Below are positions 33,510 to 45,085 of a DNA stretch of 64,000 nt, one piece after another. The position numbers were made by a program, and so were the translations under genes. Where the stretch lies: contig CM060856.1 in the NCBI GenBank assembly GCA_030737835.1, forward strand, positions 18,641,116-18,705,115. Reading direction: 5' to 3'. Every line of letters begins with the position of its first letter. Within the stretch, counting starts at the first letter, position 1. The notes beneath the pieces are model-generated. The model ran no database searches, was not told the DNA's origin, and saw only the letters and a list, made by a program, of their open reading frames with translations. Origin of the DNA: Acorus gramineus. Taxonomy: Eukaryota > Streptophyta > Magnoliopsida > Acorales > Acoraceae.

Positions 33510-36500
33510 CTAAGAAGGGAAAAGATGCGGATACGCGTCACGCATGGCGTCCTCAAGCTCCCAGGTGGCCTCGGCACCGGAACGGTGCTGCCATCGCACC
33601 TTGACCAGCTGGACGGTCTTGGTGCGGAGCCTCTTCTCGCGGCGGTCCAAGATCTCAATCGGCTGCTCCACGAAAGACAAGTCCGGCTCGAAGACGAGCG
33701 GCTCGAACGGGATGATGTGAGCAGGATCGTGGACGTATCGCCTCAGCTGCGAGACGTGGAAGACGTCATGGGCCTGAGCCAACTGTGGGGGCAGAGCTAT
33801 GCGATAGGCCACCTCCCCAACTCGCTCGAGGATGAGGAACGGCCCAATGAAACGCGGACTCAGCTTGCCCCGCACACCAAATCGGAAGATGCCCTTCATC
33901 GGGGACACCTTCAAGAACACATGATCACCGACCTCGAAGGCGAGCTCACGGCGACGGCGACGGCGACGGCGGTCGGCGTAGCTCTTTTGACGACTCTGAG
34001 CGACTCGGATACGCTCGCGGATCGTCTTCACCATCTCGGAGGTCTGGTGAACAATCTCTGGTCCCTCTAGCTGGCGCTCTCCGACCTCATCCCAACACAG
34101 GGGGGACCTGCAGCTGCGGCCATAAAGTGCCTCGTAGGGAGCCATCCGGATGCTCGAATGATAGCTGTTGTTGTAGGCGAACTCCACCAACGGAAGGTGC
34201 CTCTCCCAACTGCCCCCAAAATCGAGTACACAGGCCCGCAGCATGTCCTCAAGGGTCTGGATCGTCCTCTCCGACTGGCCGTCCGTCTGAGGATGAAACG
34301 CTGTACTGAAGTGGAGGTTCGTACCAAGGGCGTGCTGGAGGCTACGCCAGAACCTCGAAGTAAAACGCGCGTCTCGATCAGAAATGATGCTGACTGGAGT
34401 GCCATGGAGTCGGACAATCTCGGAGACAAATAACTGCGCCAGGGTGTCCAGAGAATCGGTGAGTCGGATGGGGAGGAAATGAGCAGACTTCGTCAGCCGG
34501 TCGACGATCACCCAGATGGCATCGCGACCCGAACGTGACCTCGGCAGACCCGAGACGAAGTCCATGGTAATCTGCTCCCACTTCCACTGAGGGATCTCAA
34601 TGGACTGCAGCTTCCCCGCAGGGCGCTGATGCTCCGACTTCACCTGCTGGCATACTAGGCACCGGGCAACGAAACGGGCGATATCCGTCTTCATCCCGCG
34701 CCACCAGTAGCCGCGACGAAGGCCTCTGTACATCTTCGTGCCACGGGTGCACGGTGTACCTCGAGCGATGGGCCTCGTCCAGAATCTTCCGCCTCAGCTC
34801 TGCGTCGTCGGGGATGCACACTCGGCCTCTGAATCGCAGGATCCCGTCTGCGCGAATCTGGTAGTCCGGACGCTCGCCCCGGGCGACGCCCTCAGAAAGG
34901 ACTATAAAATGCGGATCCTGCGCCTGAGCCGTGCGGATCTCGTCGAGAAGAACCGGCTGCACCACCAGCCTGGCCAAAAAGCCACCCGCAGGAGTCTCCC
35001 GAACACTGATCCAGCAAGCGGCCTCCTCCAGAAGCCTCCAACGACGGACAGCCATGTGGGCGGCCATGCCCAGGGGCTGCCTACTGAGCGCATCTGCAAC
35101 GACATTCGCCTTACCCGGATGGTAAGCGATGTCACAGTCGTAGTCTGTAAGGAACTCAACCCAACGCCTCTGTCGCATGTTGAGCTCCGGCTGAGACTGC
35201 AGATACGTCAAGCTCTTATGGTCAGTAAAGAGCTCGAACTCCTCTCCGTAGAGATAATGCCTCCATATCTTCAGCGCAAATATGATCGCAGCCAACTCGA
35301 GGTCATGGGTGGGGTAGTTCTGCTCATGGGGCTTCAACTGACGAGACGCGTAAGCCACCACCTTACCGTGCTGCATCAGGACGCAACCCACACCCAACTG
35401 CGATGCATCTGTGTATACTGCGAACCCACCACTCCCAGATGGAAGGGTAAGAACTGGCGCTGAGGTGAGCCTACGCTTCAGCTCCTGGAAGCTCTCCTCA
35501 CAAGAAGGGGACCACTCGAACCGAACGTCTTTCCGAGTGAGGCGGGTAAGAGGAACGGCTATCTTGGAGAAACCCTCCACAAACCTCCTGTAATAACCCG
35601 CCAAGCCCAAGAAGCTCCGAATCTCTGTGGGGTTCGACGGTCGACGCCAATTCGACACGGCGAGCGTCTTCTCCGGGTCCACAGCTATACCCTCACCGGA
35701 AATCACATGGCCCAGAAAGGCCATACGCTCCAACCAGAACTCGCACTTGCTGAACTTGGCGAACAACTGATGTCTGGCCAAAGTCTCCAAAACAGTGCGA
35801 AGATGGTGAGCGTGCTCCTCAAGACTCCTCGAGTACACCAATATATCATCGATGAATACTACCACAAAGGAGTCGAGGAAGGGTCGAAATACCCGGTTCA
35901 TCAGATCCATGAAGGCCGCCGGCGCGTTCGTCAACCCGAATGGCAGTACTCTGAACTCGTAGTGCCCATACCGGGTGCGAAAGGCCGTCTTCGATATGTC
36001 TGACTCCCGGATCTTCAACTGGTAGTACCCCGAGCGGAGATCGATCTTGGGAAAGACACGCTCCCTGAAGCTGGTCAAACAGATCGTCGATCCGCGGCAA
36101 CGGGTACTTGTTCTTCACTGTCCGCTTATTCAACTGCCTGTAATCAATACACAGCCGCAGTGAACCGTCCTTCTTCCGGACGAACAGGACAGGGGCTCCC
36201 CACGGAGACACACTCGGACGTGCGAAGCCCTTCTCCAGCAACTCCTCCAACTGCTCCTTCAGCACCCTCAGCTCTGCGGGAGCCATCCGGTACGGAGCCC
36301 TCGAAACCGGCTCGGTCCCCGGAAGCAGATTGATCTCAAACTCGATCGCGCGATCCGGCGGTAATCCCGGAAGATCATCGGGGAAAACCTCGGGATACTC
36401 TGCCACGACCGGAGTCTGACTGATATCTGCCCGCAGCGGTGCATCCTCCAGAGCAATATAAGCCAGAAAGCCCTCGCACCCACCCTGAAGGAGTCTCCAC

Positions 36501-38222
36501 GCCTGCATGGACGACACGAACCCCAAAGGAGCTACGTCTCGATCGCCCACGAACTGGAAAGACCTCCGACCAGGAAGGTGGAACGACACCGACTTGGCGA
36601 AACAGTCGATGCTGGCATGACTAGCTGCAAGCCAATCCATCCCCAGGATGGCATCAAAATCCGCCATCGCAAGCTCCACCAGCTCTACCGGGAACTCATG
36701 CTCCGCGATCTCCACCGTGCACCCTCGGTACACCGAACTGAGGAGAATCCGGTCTCCCACGGGCAAAGATACCTCTAATACAGCATCTAGAGGAGCGGAC
36801 GCCACACCCGTCCGTCTCGCGAAAGCGGGAGACACGAACGAGTGGGTGGCTCCGGAATCAAATAGTACATAAGCAGGAAGCTGGGAGATCTGAACAGTAC
36901 CTCTAACCACGCTGCCTGATGCCTGGGCCTCCTCTGTCGAAAGCGCTGCCACACGGCCCTGGACGAACTGAGGCTGAGGAGCAGGGGCACGCCTCGCCTG
37001 CTGCGCTGGCTGCCTCCTCTGATCAGCACGGCCACCCTGTGGCTGCTGCTGCTGACGCTGAGGCTGCTGCTGCTGGCGCTGCAGCTGAAACGGCTGCTGG
37101 AACGGCCGCTGCTGCAACTGCTGCTGCTGGGGCATCACTGCGGGTCGGCCAGCGTCGGGGCAATTATACAGAATATGCCCGACGCGCTGGCAGTGATAAC
37201 AGCGCCTCGTCTCCGGTCGCCTCATCTGGACTGGCACTGCTGCGATGGGTGCCGTCCCTCGCACTGGCACCGCATCAGCTGGAAGAGGGGCAGCCGCTGA
37301 CTGCTCAAAGCGGGCCCTCTTCTTCTTCCACTGCCCTCTGTCCTGGCCTCTGGGTGGCCTCTGGTCTGTCGACGGGATCGGAGCCCGCACCTGGATCCTG
37401 AGGTCTCTCTCGACGGTCTTCGCTCGAGACACTAGGTCGGAGTACCTCGTGAAAGCATGGGCGGTGACGTGCACTCGGATGGCACTGCTGAGACCGAGCT
37501 CGAATCGACGGCACCTCGTCTCCTCGTCCATCGCCAGAGCTGGAGCAAATCTGGACAGCCTCGTGAATCGCGTGGAGTAGTCAGCGACGGACATAGTGCC
37601 CTGAGTCAGCTGCCCATGTGAGCTGCTCCAATCCCTCTGGAATGTCAACTGATCTAGTAGCCCACCAGTCGGCGGCGCTACCCTTCAGCATAAATGCGGC
37701 CAGGGAGACCCGCTGGCGGTCTGTGCAAAGCATCGTCGAGAAGATGGTATCCACCTCCATCAGCCATCTCTCTGGGGCAAGGGGGTCCTCCGTCTGACCC
37801 CGGAACTCGGGAGGGTGGAGCTTCAGAAAGGCTGAGAGGCCACTCTGCTGCACTCTCGCTGCTGCCTCTAGCCCCATCTCCCTCTCCCGAGGATCCTGAA
37901 CTCTGGCCGCCAGAATCTCCACCACAGGGACTGGGGGTACATCAGGTACCATCGGTGGATCCGCCACCAAGGGAACCTGCGGAACTGCCTCGCGGGCCGC
38001 TCGCAGCTCCCGAATATCCCGTGCCTGCTCCGCCAACATCCTCGTCTGGGTCTCCACCATATCCGCCAACCGCGCAAATGCGCGCTCCCAGGCAGGAGGC
38101 TCCTGCGCTGAATCTGGCCTCACGCCTGAGGACTCACCAATAGCATCCTCGACTCTGGCAGGTCCGGAGACCTCCAAGGGTCGAGAGGGACCACGTCCGC
38201 GCCGTCCTCTGCGAGGAGGCAT
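33510..38222 (-). pseudogene. E2 gag-pol remains
   Basis: The polyprotein of the chromovirus, read right to left. Gag starts at 38222 ([20 protein letters not shown]). The CCHC knuckle [14 protein letters not shown] is near 37180 and the protease site [13 protein letters not shown] near 36855. The reverse transcriptase active site [10 protein letters not shown] is near 35850 and RNase [12 protein letters not shown] near 35405. The integrase zinc domain lies at about 34640-34790 and its core at about 34180-34590 ([23 protein letters not shown]). The chromodomain is at about 33520-33610 ([19 protein letters not shown]). All core domains of an autonomous element are present. It carries a few breaks and so is not functional as it stands. 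Confidence 0.9.
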
Positions 38223-38342
38223 ATCAGCAACCTAAGAAAACCAGACACTAGGATCAGAATACGCATATAGAAATCCTAGGACTCATCTCTATGAAAAAGA
38301 AGACATTTGGCTCTGACAGGACCAGGCTCTGAAACCAACTTT

Positions 38343-41300
38343 TGTCACGCCCTGGGGCGGCCGTCCCCGTGACACGGCAAGTGTATATATGATATCAGTA
38401 AACAGGAATCAATAACATACTCACACAACAACTAAAATGACAACACAGATAAAGCAGGGCTGACATAATATATACACCAAATGCGGAAGCTAAAAGACTG
38501 AATCTGTAATCAAAATATACTACAGACTCGATACATAATCATAAGTCCTGTGAGAGCCAACATGCCCATATATACACAAATAAAAATCCATACATAATCC
38601 CAACCAGGTGCCCAAGCACAGAATATATACATACAACAAGAGAAGGGTGCTGATGGCCTCAAAACTCATGGGACGTGGCGCTACTCCTCTACTGGTGTAG
38701 TCGCTCGGGAAGCTCCTCCCTCAGAGATCACTGAAAAAGATAATATGCGAGGGGTGAGCCACACGCTCAGTGAATAGCACAACCCATGCATACAGTTCAT
38801 ATTAACCACATTTAAATCAAGCCAATAGCCCAAAGCGGCATAAACATCACAAATCCGGGGGTTCGTCACATCGCCGAACCGCCATACCCTTACCCTCACC
38901 CTCACCCTCAATAGGTGACCAAGGATGTTGGGACTTAGTGGGTTGATAATCATCCATACATAATCCTGTGGGTCGTCGCATCGCCGGCCCACCATACCCT
39001 CACCCTCACCTCTCAACAGGTGACCTAGGCTCTTGGGACTGACTAGGCTGTTGGTCACCCTCGGTCCACCGATAGTCTCTCCCCACTCCGTAGGTCGTTT
39101 GGCCACTTCCACGTTCGGCGCAGTCCTTCTACCAAATCAGGAGGCGCCTACTGATGGAAGCCCCTGCACGGGACAACCTTTCTAACGCCGGGGTAGTCTC
39201 TACACAGATCCAACGGAGGGAACAGAACAGCCTATCCATCGCATATGATCCACTCGGATCCGCTGACAGCACATCTCTACAACTCTAATGCCTTGAATTC
39301 CTCAGAATTCCACCAGCGCGCATAACCAGGATGCGGGGAAATAAATAAGACACAAAAAGGGGAAAAGAGACCTTGGGAGGGTAACCTGAGGTCCCGATGT
39401 AGGACATCCGACAACCAAATGAGGAACACGGAGTACCCTAACCCGGGTCTCAATGTTAACCTCGCAAGGCCCCCTTATATTCCCTAAGCATGCTATCAAT
39501 AATAAAGCTTGCATTTAATTAAATAAATCAAACTAATAGGACGCATGCACAGGTCAGGGCTTCCCTAGCATGATAATGGGGTGACATGATACACGGCTCA
39601 TGCACAAAACCTAAGGGTGCAAGTCCCTAACATACAAGTCTAGGGGTGGCATACATTCTACATACACACATCATGCTTACATGGATTTCAAAACAACAGT
39701 TAATACTAACTATGTGTCCCAAGGGAGGACGGTAGACGCCCAAGGGCATGTAGCGCCTCCCAAACTGGGTTGGGTTGTCCCACTCACCGAAAATAGGTCG
39801 ATGCGCGACCGTCCGTCGAGATCTGCAAGACAGGTATTAACTGGGTAAGTATAATCCACAATCACCCCAAATTATACAAAACACACAATCAAATACCCAA
39901 AATCCCGAATCAAAACACCCGCACGGCCGGCAACCACCGGCACGGCCACCCGACCGCCCGGGGGCACCGCCGCGCCTCGGCCCACGCACCCCGCGCCCCG
40001 CCGGGCCCCTGCCCGCCGCCTGGACACACCGCCGCACCACCCGGGGCACCGCGCGTCCACTGCGCCCAGCCGCAGCAGCCCGCGCGCGCCCCGAACGCCT
40101 CGCCCCGCCCCGCGAGCACCCCGCACGCCCCGCGCGCACCCCGCGCGCACCTCCGCCACCTCGCCGCGCCCCGCGCGCACCACAGCTGCCTTGCCACGCC
40201 CCGCGCGCACCACCACTGCACGCCGCGCCCCCGCGCGCACCCTGCACAACCTTCCGCACGCGCACTGCCCTCGGCCATCACCCCCTCCCCAGTACCCGCA
40301 CGCCCAGCACCGCCGACCCGCGTGCATCGCCACTCGCACCTCTCCCGCACCAGCCGCTCGACCAGCCCCTCCCGGGTGCACCAGAGCGCAGCACGCCCAG
40401 CGTCCGCACGCCCAGCACACCCGCGCGCAGCTGCTCGACCGGCTCCTCGCACCAGACCCGCGCGACCAGCCCGACCAGCACGCACGCCCTGCACTCCCGC
40501 GCACAGCACGCCCTGCACGCGCGCCCGGCTGGCCACCAGCTCCCCCGAGCACACGCCCGCGCGTGTCCAGCCCGCGCGCTGCCTGCGCTGCTGCCGCTGC
40601 TGCCTGCTGGCGGAACAGACACTACTGCCCGAGTACCTCCACCACCACCCAATGGCCTCCGACGGCCTCCGACCGCCCCCAACCACCTCCGACGACCCCC
40701 CACTGCCGCCGACCACCTCCCAAACCCAAAAACCCCCTCCTATCAAGCATCTAAGCAAGAAAAAAGAGGGAAAGAAGCTTACCAAGGGGGAGGAAGAGGT
40801 GACGGGTGCTCTCCGCGCACCGAAACCTTTCTCAAAGGTCCTCCTACGCCCCAATCTATCACGGCCTTCGAAACGGCCCAAACCAGAGGAGAAAGAGGGG
40901 AGGACGGGGAGGCTAGGATCGTCGGAAAAGGATTTGAAGGTACCGGGGTGTAGATCGGGACCCGATCTACACTTCTTAGGTTTTAGGTTTTTGGTTTTGA
41001 GGGGTCTAAGGGCCTCAAATGGAAGAAAAAGAGAGAGGGAAGAGAGAGGGAAGGTTGGTAGGGATGATGAATAGTGATTTCAAAAATTAGATCTCACATA
41101 TATATAGTGTGCGACTTAAAAACCCAGATACGCCCCGGAACTGCGAAATTTCAGAAACGTTGCCGGAATTCAATGAAATTTTCATGAGTGGCTTAAAATG
41201 GCACCAGGACACATAATATGCAGTTAGATTTTCAATCGGAGTCCTCTAACTCAGGACGATAGCTAACAGTCCAAAATTATGCGGTTCCGATTTAAAAATG

Positions 41301-41370
41301 CGAAAATTTCAAAAACTGCTAAAATGCTCCAATGGTTACCAACAGGCCAGAAAGTGACACATATATAACA
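38343..41370 (-). repeat. E2 5' LTR
   Basis: It is collinear with the 3' LTR, with the GC-rich block at about 39925-40650 and the minisatellite near 38890-39010. It is followed on the right by GTATG and the PIF transposase gene. Confidence 0.92.
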
Positions 41371-41404
41371 GTATGTGTATATTCAATGCTCTCTTATTTG
41401 CCCA

Positions 41405-42820
41405 ATGAAGTCTATGGATTCCTCAACAAGGAAAAGACTTTGGTCTGAATTTTTTAGGCAATTTTTTGAAGAGGATGAGAAATCAATGTTCTTGGAGATG
41501 GCCTATGTACTTGACCATTTCAGGTATAGGGTTGAACGTCTATCATTGACAAGGAGACCGATGAGAACTGGACTCTTCTCAGGCCATGCATTTGTACATG
41601 AGTTGCTCCAAGGAAATGAGGCTAAGGCATATGAGAATCTCCGCATGAGTCCTCCAATGTTCTTAAACTTGAGGGATGTCATGATCAACAAAGGTCTATT
41701 GAAAGACACTACCAACCTCACTTGTACCAAACAACTTGCAATCTTTCTTCATGCTCTCGGCCATGGCGTGTCTAATAGGGTGTTATCAGAACGCTTTCAC
41801 CATTCAGAGGAGACAATAAGTAGGCACTTCAATGCTGCCCTCAAAGCAGTGGTGTCCCTAAAACGAGAGTACATCAACCTTCCACAAAATAAAGTGCAAG
41901 TCCATCCTCATGTGAGGCACAACAAAATCTTTTACCCATATTTTAAGGTGAGTTCATACTACCCATAACATGTTATATTCCAACTCTTCCTCATACATGT
42001 CATATCAATATTATGCAAATACATTTGTTCTTCAATTATAGAATGCGGTGGGGGCAATTGATGGGACACACATCCCTGCACTTGTCAGAAAAAATAAGGC
42101 CACGCGATATCGCAATCGGAAGGGATGGATATGACAGAACGGGATGGCCGCTTGCTCGCTTGACTTGCAATTCCAATACACAGTTGGTTGGGAAGGTTCA
42201 ACGGCCGACATGAAAGTCCTTAGTTGGGCATTGGAGAGTGGGGGTTTTAGTGTCCCAGAAGGTATATTCATCCATATTATTATCAATCAGTTTTTTAACT
42301 TGTGCTACATCATTCATTTGTATTGAATTAATATGAATCCTTTCTACCAGGAAAATATTATTTGGTTGACTCTGGATATGCGAACACTGATAAGTTTCTT
42401 GCACCCTACCGTTATCATAGATATCATTTGTCTGAGTTTCTGAATCGCAGATGTAATAGATATAGTGGTCCAAATGAACTCTTCAACCATAGGCATGCAC
42501 AGTTGAGGAATGTCATTGAGTGTGCATTTGGAGTTCCAAAAATGTGCTTCAAATGGCTTAGATGCACTCCATATTATTCATTCAGAGCCCAAACTAGAAT
42601 TGCACTTGCATGTTGCATACTCCATAACTTCATTCGTAGGGAGGAAGGGTCAGACATTTTATTTAATATGAGTCAAGATGAAATGGATGGAGTTGGGGAT
42701 GTCAGAGATGAAGGAAATATCAATTTGGCAAACGAGGATATTGTTGGAGGGGATCAAATGCGAACAATGATTATTGGTCAATTGTGGGGGGGGGGGGGTA
42801 GGAATATAACTGAAGGTTGA
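41405..42820 (+). CDS. PIF/Harbinger transposase (DDE_Tnp_4 family)
   Basis: This gene encodes the enzyme that cuts and rejoins PIF-type transposon ends. Three exons fit: 41405-41947, 42042-42261 and 42351-42820. The introns are 41948-42041 (GTGAGT...TTATAG) and 42262-42350 (GTATAT...TACCAG), and the frame is kept across both, giving about 410 codons, normal for the family. The N-terminal part has the helix-turn-helix-like stretch (KQLAIFLHALGHGVSNRVLS, then SEETISRHF). Catalytic residues are Asp188 in GAIDGTHI, Asp237 in WEGSTADMKVL and Glu311 in NVIECAFGV. One lesion is seen: TGA at 42132-42134 in a KGWI-QNGMAAC context where Ser is usual. The ATG at 41375 lies in the chromovirus target repeat, so I prefer 41405. 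The upstream region is cut by E2. Confidence 0.88.
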
Positions 42821-43084
42821 AATGGAGTCTTTAAAAAATATGATATTTGAATTTAACAATCCTCGATGTGTTATTCATCTAAATATGGGTTTTTTAATTG
42901 CAGAGGCAGTGAGGTGATGGCATTTCTGGTAGTTTGGTTTGTCAATGTATTGAACTCCTGTTGTCCTTTGCATTCTATGATATTTATTTAGTTATATACA
43001 ACATTCATTTGGTTGACTATGTGATTTAAAATAATATTAGTCAGTATATTTTCTCTTTATGTAACAGGCACTTGTTTCTATCAG
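42821..43084 (+). other. PIF intergenic sequence
   Basis: AT-rich. It ends with TTTCTATCAG just before the next ORF, which would serve as a splice acceptor. Confidence 0.4.
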
Positions 43085-43306
43085 ATGGGAAATTATCCAT
43101 ATTACGCGATTGCAAAGGGAAGGAGGCCCGGAGTGTACGATAATTGGGCAGCCTGTCACGCGCAGGTGCATCGCTTTAGAGGAGCTACATTCATGGGTGT
43201 GAACGACATCGAGGAGGGGTTTGCATTCATAAACTCCGTGAATGCAGGCCTACAGTTGGATGCACCTATCATCGTGTCGAATACCACACCCCCTCCATCA
43301 GATTAG
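43085..43306 (+). CDS. RNase H1 N-terminal/viroplasmin-like domain protein in the PIF element
   Basis: A 73-codon frame. Residues 4-50 fit the small hybrid-binding fold found at the N terminus of RNase H1 and in caulimovirus viroplasmin (Pfam Cauli_VI). The pattern YPYYAIAKGRRPGVYDNW is followed by QVHRFRGATFMGV, with the expected GR-PGVY...W...V...GA order. Family members bind RNA-DNA hybrids or double-stranded RNA. The ORF lies 265 bp after the transposase on the same strand and inside the proposed PIF right end. A TAG at 43304-43306 ends it, but the same frame stays open to 43603 with a proline-rich stretch and a hydrophobic tail, so the original protein may have been longer. It may be a PIF passenger gene or a captured RNase H1 fragment. 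Confidence 0.6.
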   Translation: MGNYPYYAIAKGRRPGVYDNWAACHAQVHRFRGATFMGVNDIEEGFAFINSVNAGLQLDAPIIVSNTTPPPSD

Positions 43307-43315
43307 ACCATTGGC

Positions 43316-43603
43316 ATGAACAGACCACTGCTACCAGACACTCCACCAGCTACTTCAGACCTTCCAGATCTTACACCAACCAAGATACTACCACAATCCT
43401 CACAGCTAGTGTACCACCAGTTGTTGTACAGTGCAGAACGGTCATGTCCCATTTCAGGTGAGGTTCGAGCCACTATTTCCTTGTTTGAGGTGATTGTTCA
43501 TGGGATTCCATTTATGCCACTCTTGCTGGGTTTGTTTGCATCACTTGTGGTGCTTGTTGGACTTATTTTTGTTCTGTTGTTTGTTTTGTTCCTGCGTCAT
43601 TGA
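43316..43603 (+). other. Open frame with proline-rich start and hydrophobic tail
   Basis: It is in the same frame as the viroplasmin-like ORF and is separated from it by one TAG. The first 30 residues are rich in Pro and Thr (PLLPDTPPATSDLPDLTPT). The last 30 are a likely membrane segment (PLLLGLFASLVVLVGLIF). I do not recognise it. It may be the C-terminal half of the preceding protein or a chance frame. Confidence 0.3.
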
Positions 43604-45076
43604 TAGTATGCAGGGGTTGGGATGGTCTTACAAACTCAAAACTTTTATTTTGTGATGCCCACTACTTTATGGGCTAATTTTGTGGATTATTCAGTTTGTA
43701 TGGATGTTTAAACACCACATTCTGTTTATCCAGATGTTAATTTTGACTTAACCTCGATAGTCCAGGAGGTTAATGTGAATATGAACTTATGAATGTATGT
43801 TTGTGATGATGTCTTTCATGTCTAGTATTATATAATTTAGCCTTCTTATAACATGCCATATATATGTGTTTGGATATATGTGTGATTATGAAATTTATAT
43901 ATATGTTATTCGGAACGATAACAGGGATGTTATAGTTTCAATTGAATATACTATATCAATGACAAACCTTCATGTTGACCATAGTTTCCCAAACAAGAAG
44001 GGATTTTGAATCAATGTGAAGTGGTTGTATCATGTGAGTGTGTGTTTTACTAACTTCACTTTCCTAATATCAAATATATGGTATATTTACAATTATTACT
44101 ACTTAGATTATTTTTGTATATATCATTATTTATATATTTACCTGGTTTATACAAAAATAAAAAAAAAACGCAATATAAGTGTATAAATAACTTAGTGGAC
44201 CCTATTATAAGTTACATGAAAATTGACATATAACACATATAAGCAAATTAAATAAAGTAATATATAAGATGACTAGAGCTATTTGGTACAACAAAAAGAT
44301 TAAGATTGACAATAAAATTTGTTAATAATTCTCAGTCATTTTATTAGACAAAAATAAAAACATTTTAATTTATTACTATTTATGACCAACCGATTAAGTA
44401 AATTTAATTAACACATTACCCATAATTGGAATCATTACAAAGCAATTGGAATCAACACTAAGCATACATAGAGTTAATTGTAAAAAATATTTGAAGGTCC
44501 ACCATAAAATATTACATAAGATGGACGGTTCATATTTAATTTCATTCATCATGGATTGATAGATATCTATCAACTATACCAAACAACAACTTATATTTCA
44601 GGGAAAAAGTTGACATTTTGAAAATAATAACTTCTTATCCATCCCTTATCACCCATTTATCCACAGTTTATTCTTGGTTAACCAAACACCAAAAATCTGA
44701 ATTTTACGTTTCCCAATAAGAATAACAAAAAATACAACCAAACACGGATAGACTTATTCTGCCAAATACTATTATCTATCCCAGTATAACTATCAGGGCT
44801 GAATAAGGCAATTCCACTTCCCAAACGAGGGTAAAGGGATGCATATATAGTTTTTTTTTTTTTTTTTGCTTGGTAGAGGAAGGACTGTATAGTTGAAGTA
44901 GCTTCTATATTAGATTGTAAATAATACTTTTGAAATAATAGAAAGTTAATCCTAGGAAGGCCTATTATTCTAAAAATAAAATAATATAAAATAAATAAAG
45001 GATGGACACCTACATGGATTCCAAATTTCTAGGATAATGTTAGAGGCCGGCCAACTACAAGGGGGCTGCATATTAT
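43604..45076. other. PIF right flank and AT-rich spacer
   Basis: There is no gene. The last 250 bp of the PIF element (about 44590-44831) match the MITE pieces at 12003 and 22950 in inverted form. A run of 18 T lies near 44851-44868. Confidence 0.5.
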
Positions 45077-45085
45077 ACCTTCATT

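Larger units (their letters stand above)
30437..41370 (-). mobile_element. Full-length Tekay-like chromovirus E2 (Ty3/gypsy), inserted in the PIF element
   Basis: A 10,934-bp element on the minus strand, flanked by the exact 5-bp repeat GTATG (30432-30436 and 41371-41375). Its LTRs are 38343-41370 (5') and 30437-33461 (3'), each about 3.03 kb. The primer site lies just inside the 5' LTR at about 38318-38340 and the polypurine tract at 33462-33475. All parts are recognisable in order: gag, CCHC knuckle, protease, reverse transcriptase, RNase H, integrase and chromodomain. It is close to whole, with about three breaks. The LTRs differ by a few percent by eye, so it is probably one to two million years old. 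Confidence 0.93.
23328..44831 (+). mobile_element. PIF/Harbinger DNA transposon carrying several guests
   Basis: Proposed ends are CCCTCCATTTGCCAACTGACAT at the left and, read inward from the right, CCCTCGTTTGGGAAGTGGAAT, an imperfect inverted repeat. Each is flanked by TAA (23325-23327 and 44832-44834), the 3-bp TWA duplication typical of this superfamily. Two plus-strand genes of the usual PIF pair lie inside: a MYB/SANT-like gene at 28932-30087 and a DDE transposase at 41405-42820. A third ORF lies at 43085. Without the guest hAT, MULE and chromovirus the host element is about 8.3 kb, large for the superfamily. The coding content is secure. The outer ends are less so, because related MITEs lie beside them. 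Confidence 0.6.

Noticed and set aside
41375-41404. ATG at 41375 as the transposase start
   Set aside because: It lies in and just after the GTATG target duplication of E2, so it is a product of the insertion. The ATG at 41405 begins the family-like N terminus.
43085-43306. An integrated caulimovirus as the source of the viroplasmin-like ORF
   Set aside because: No other pararetrovirus part is nearby, and the neighbours are PIF genes. The domain is also common in cellular RNase H1.
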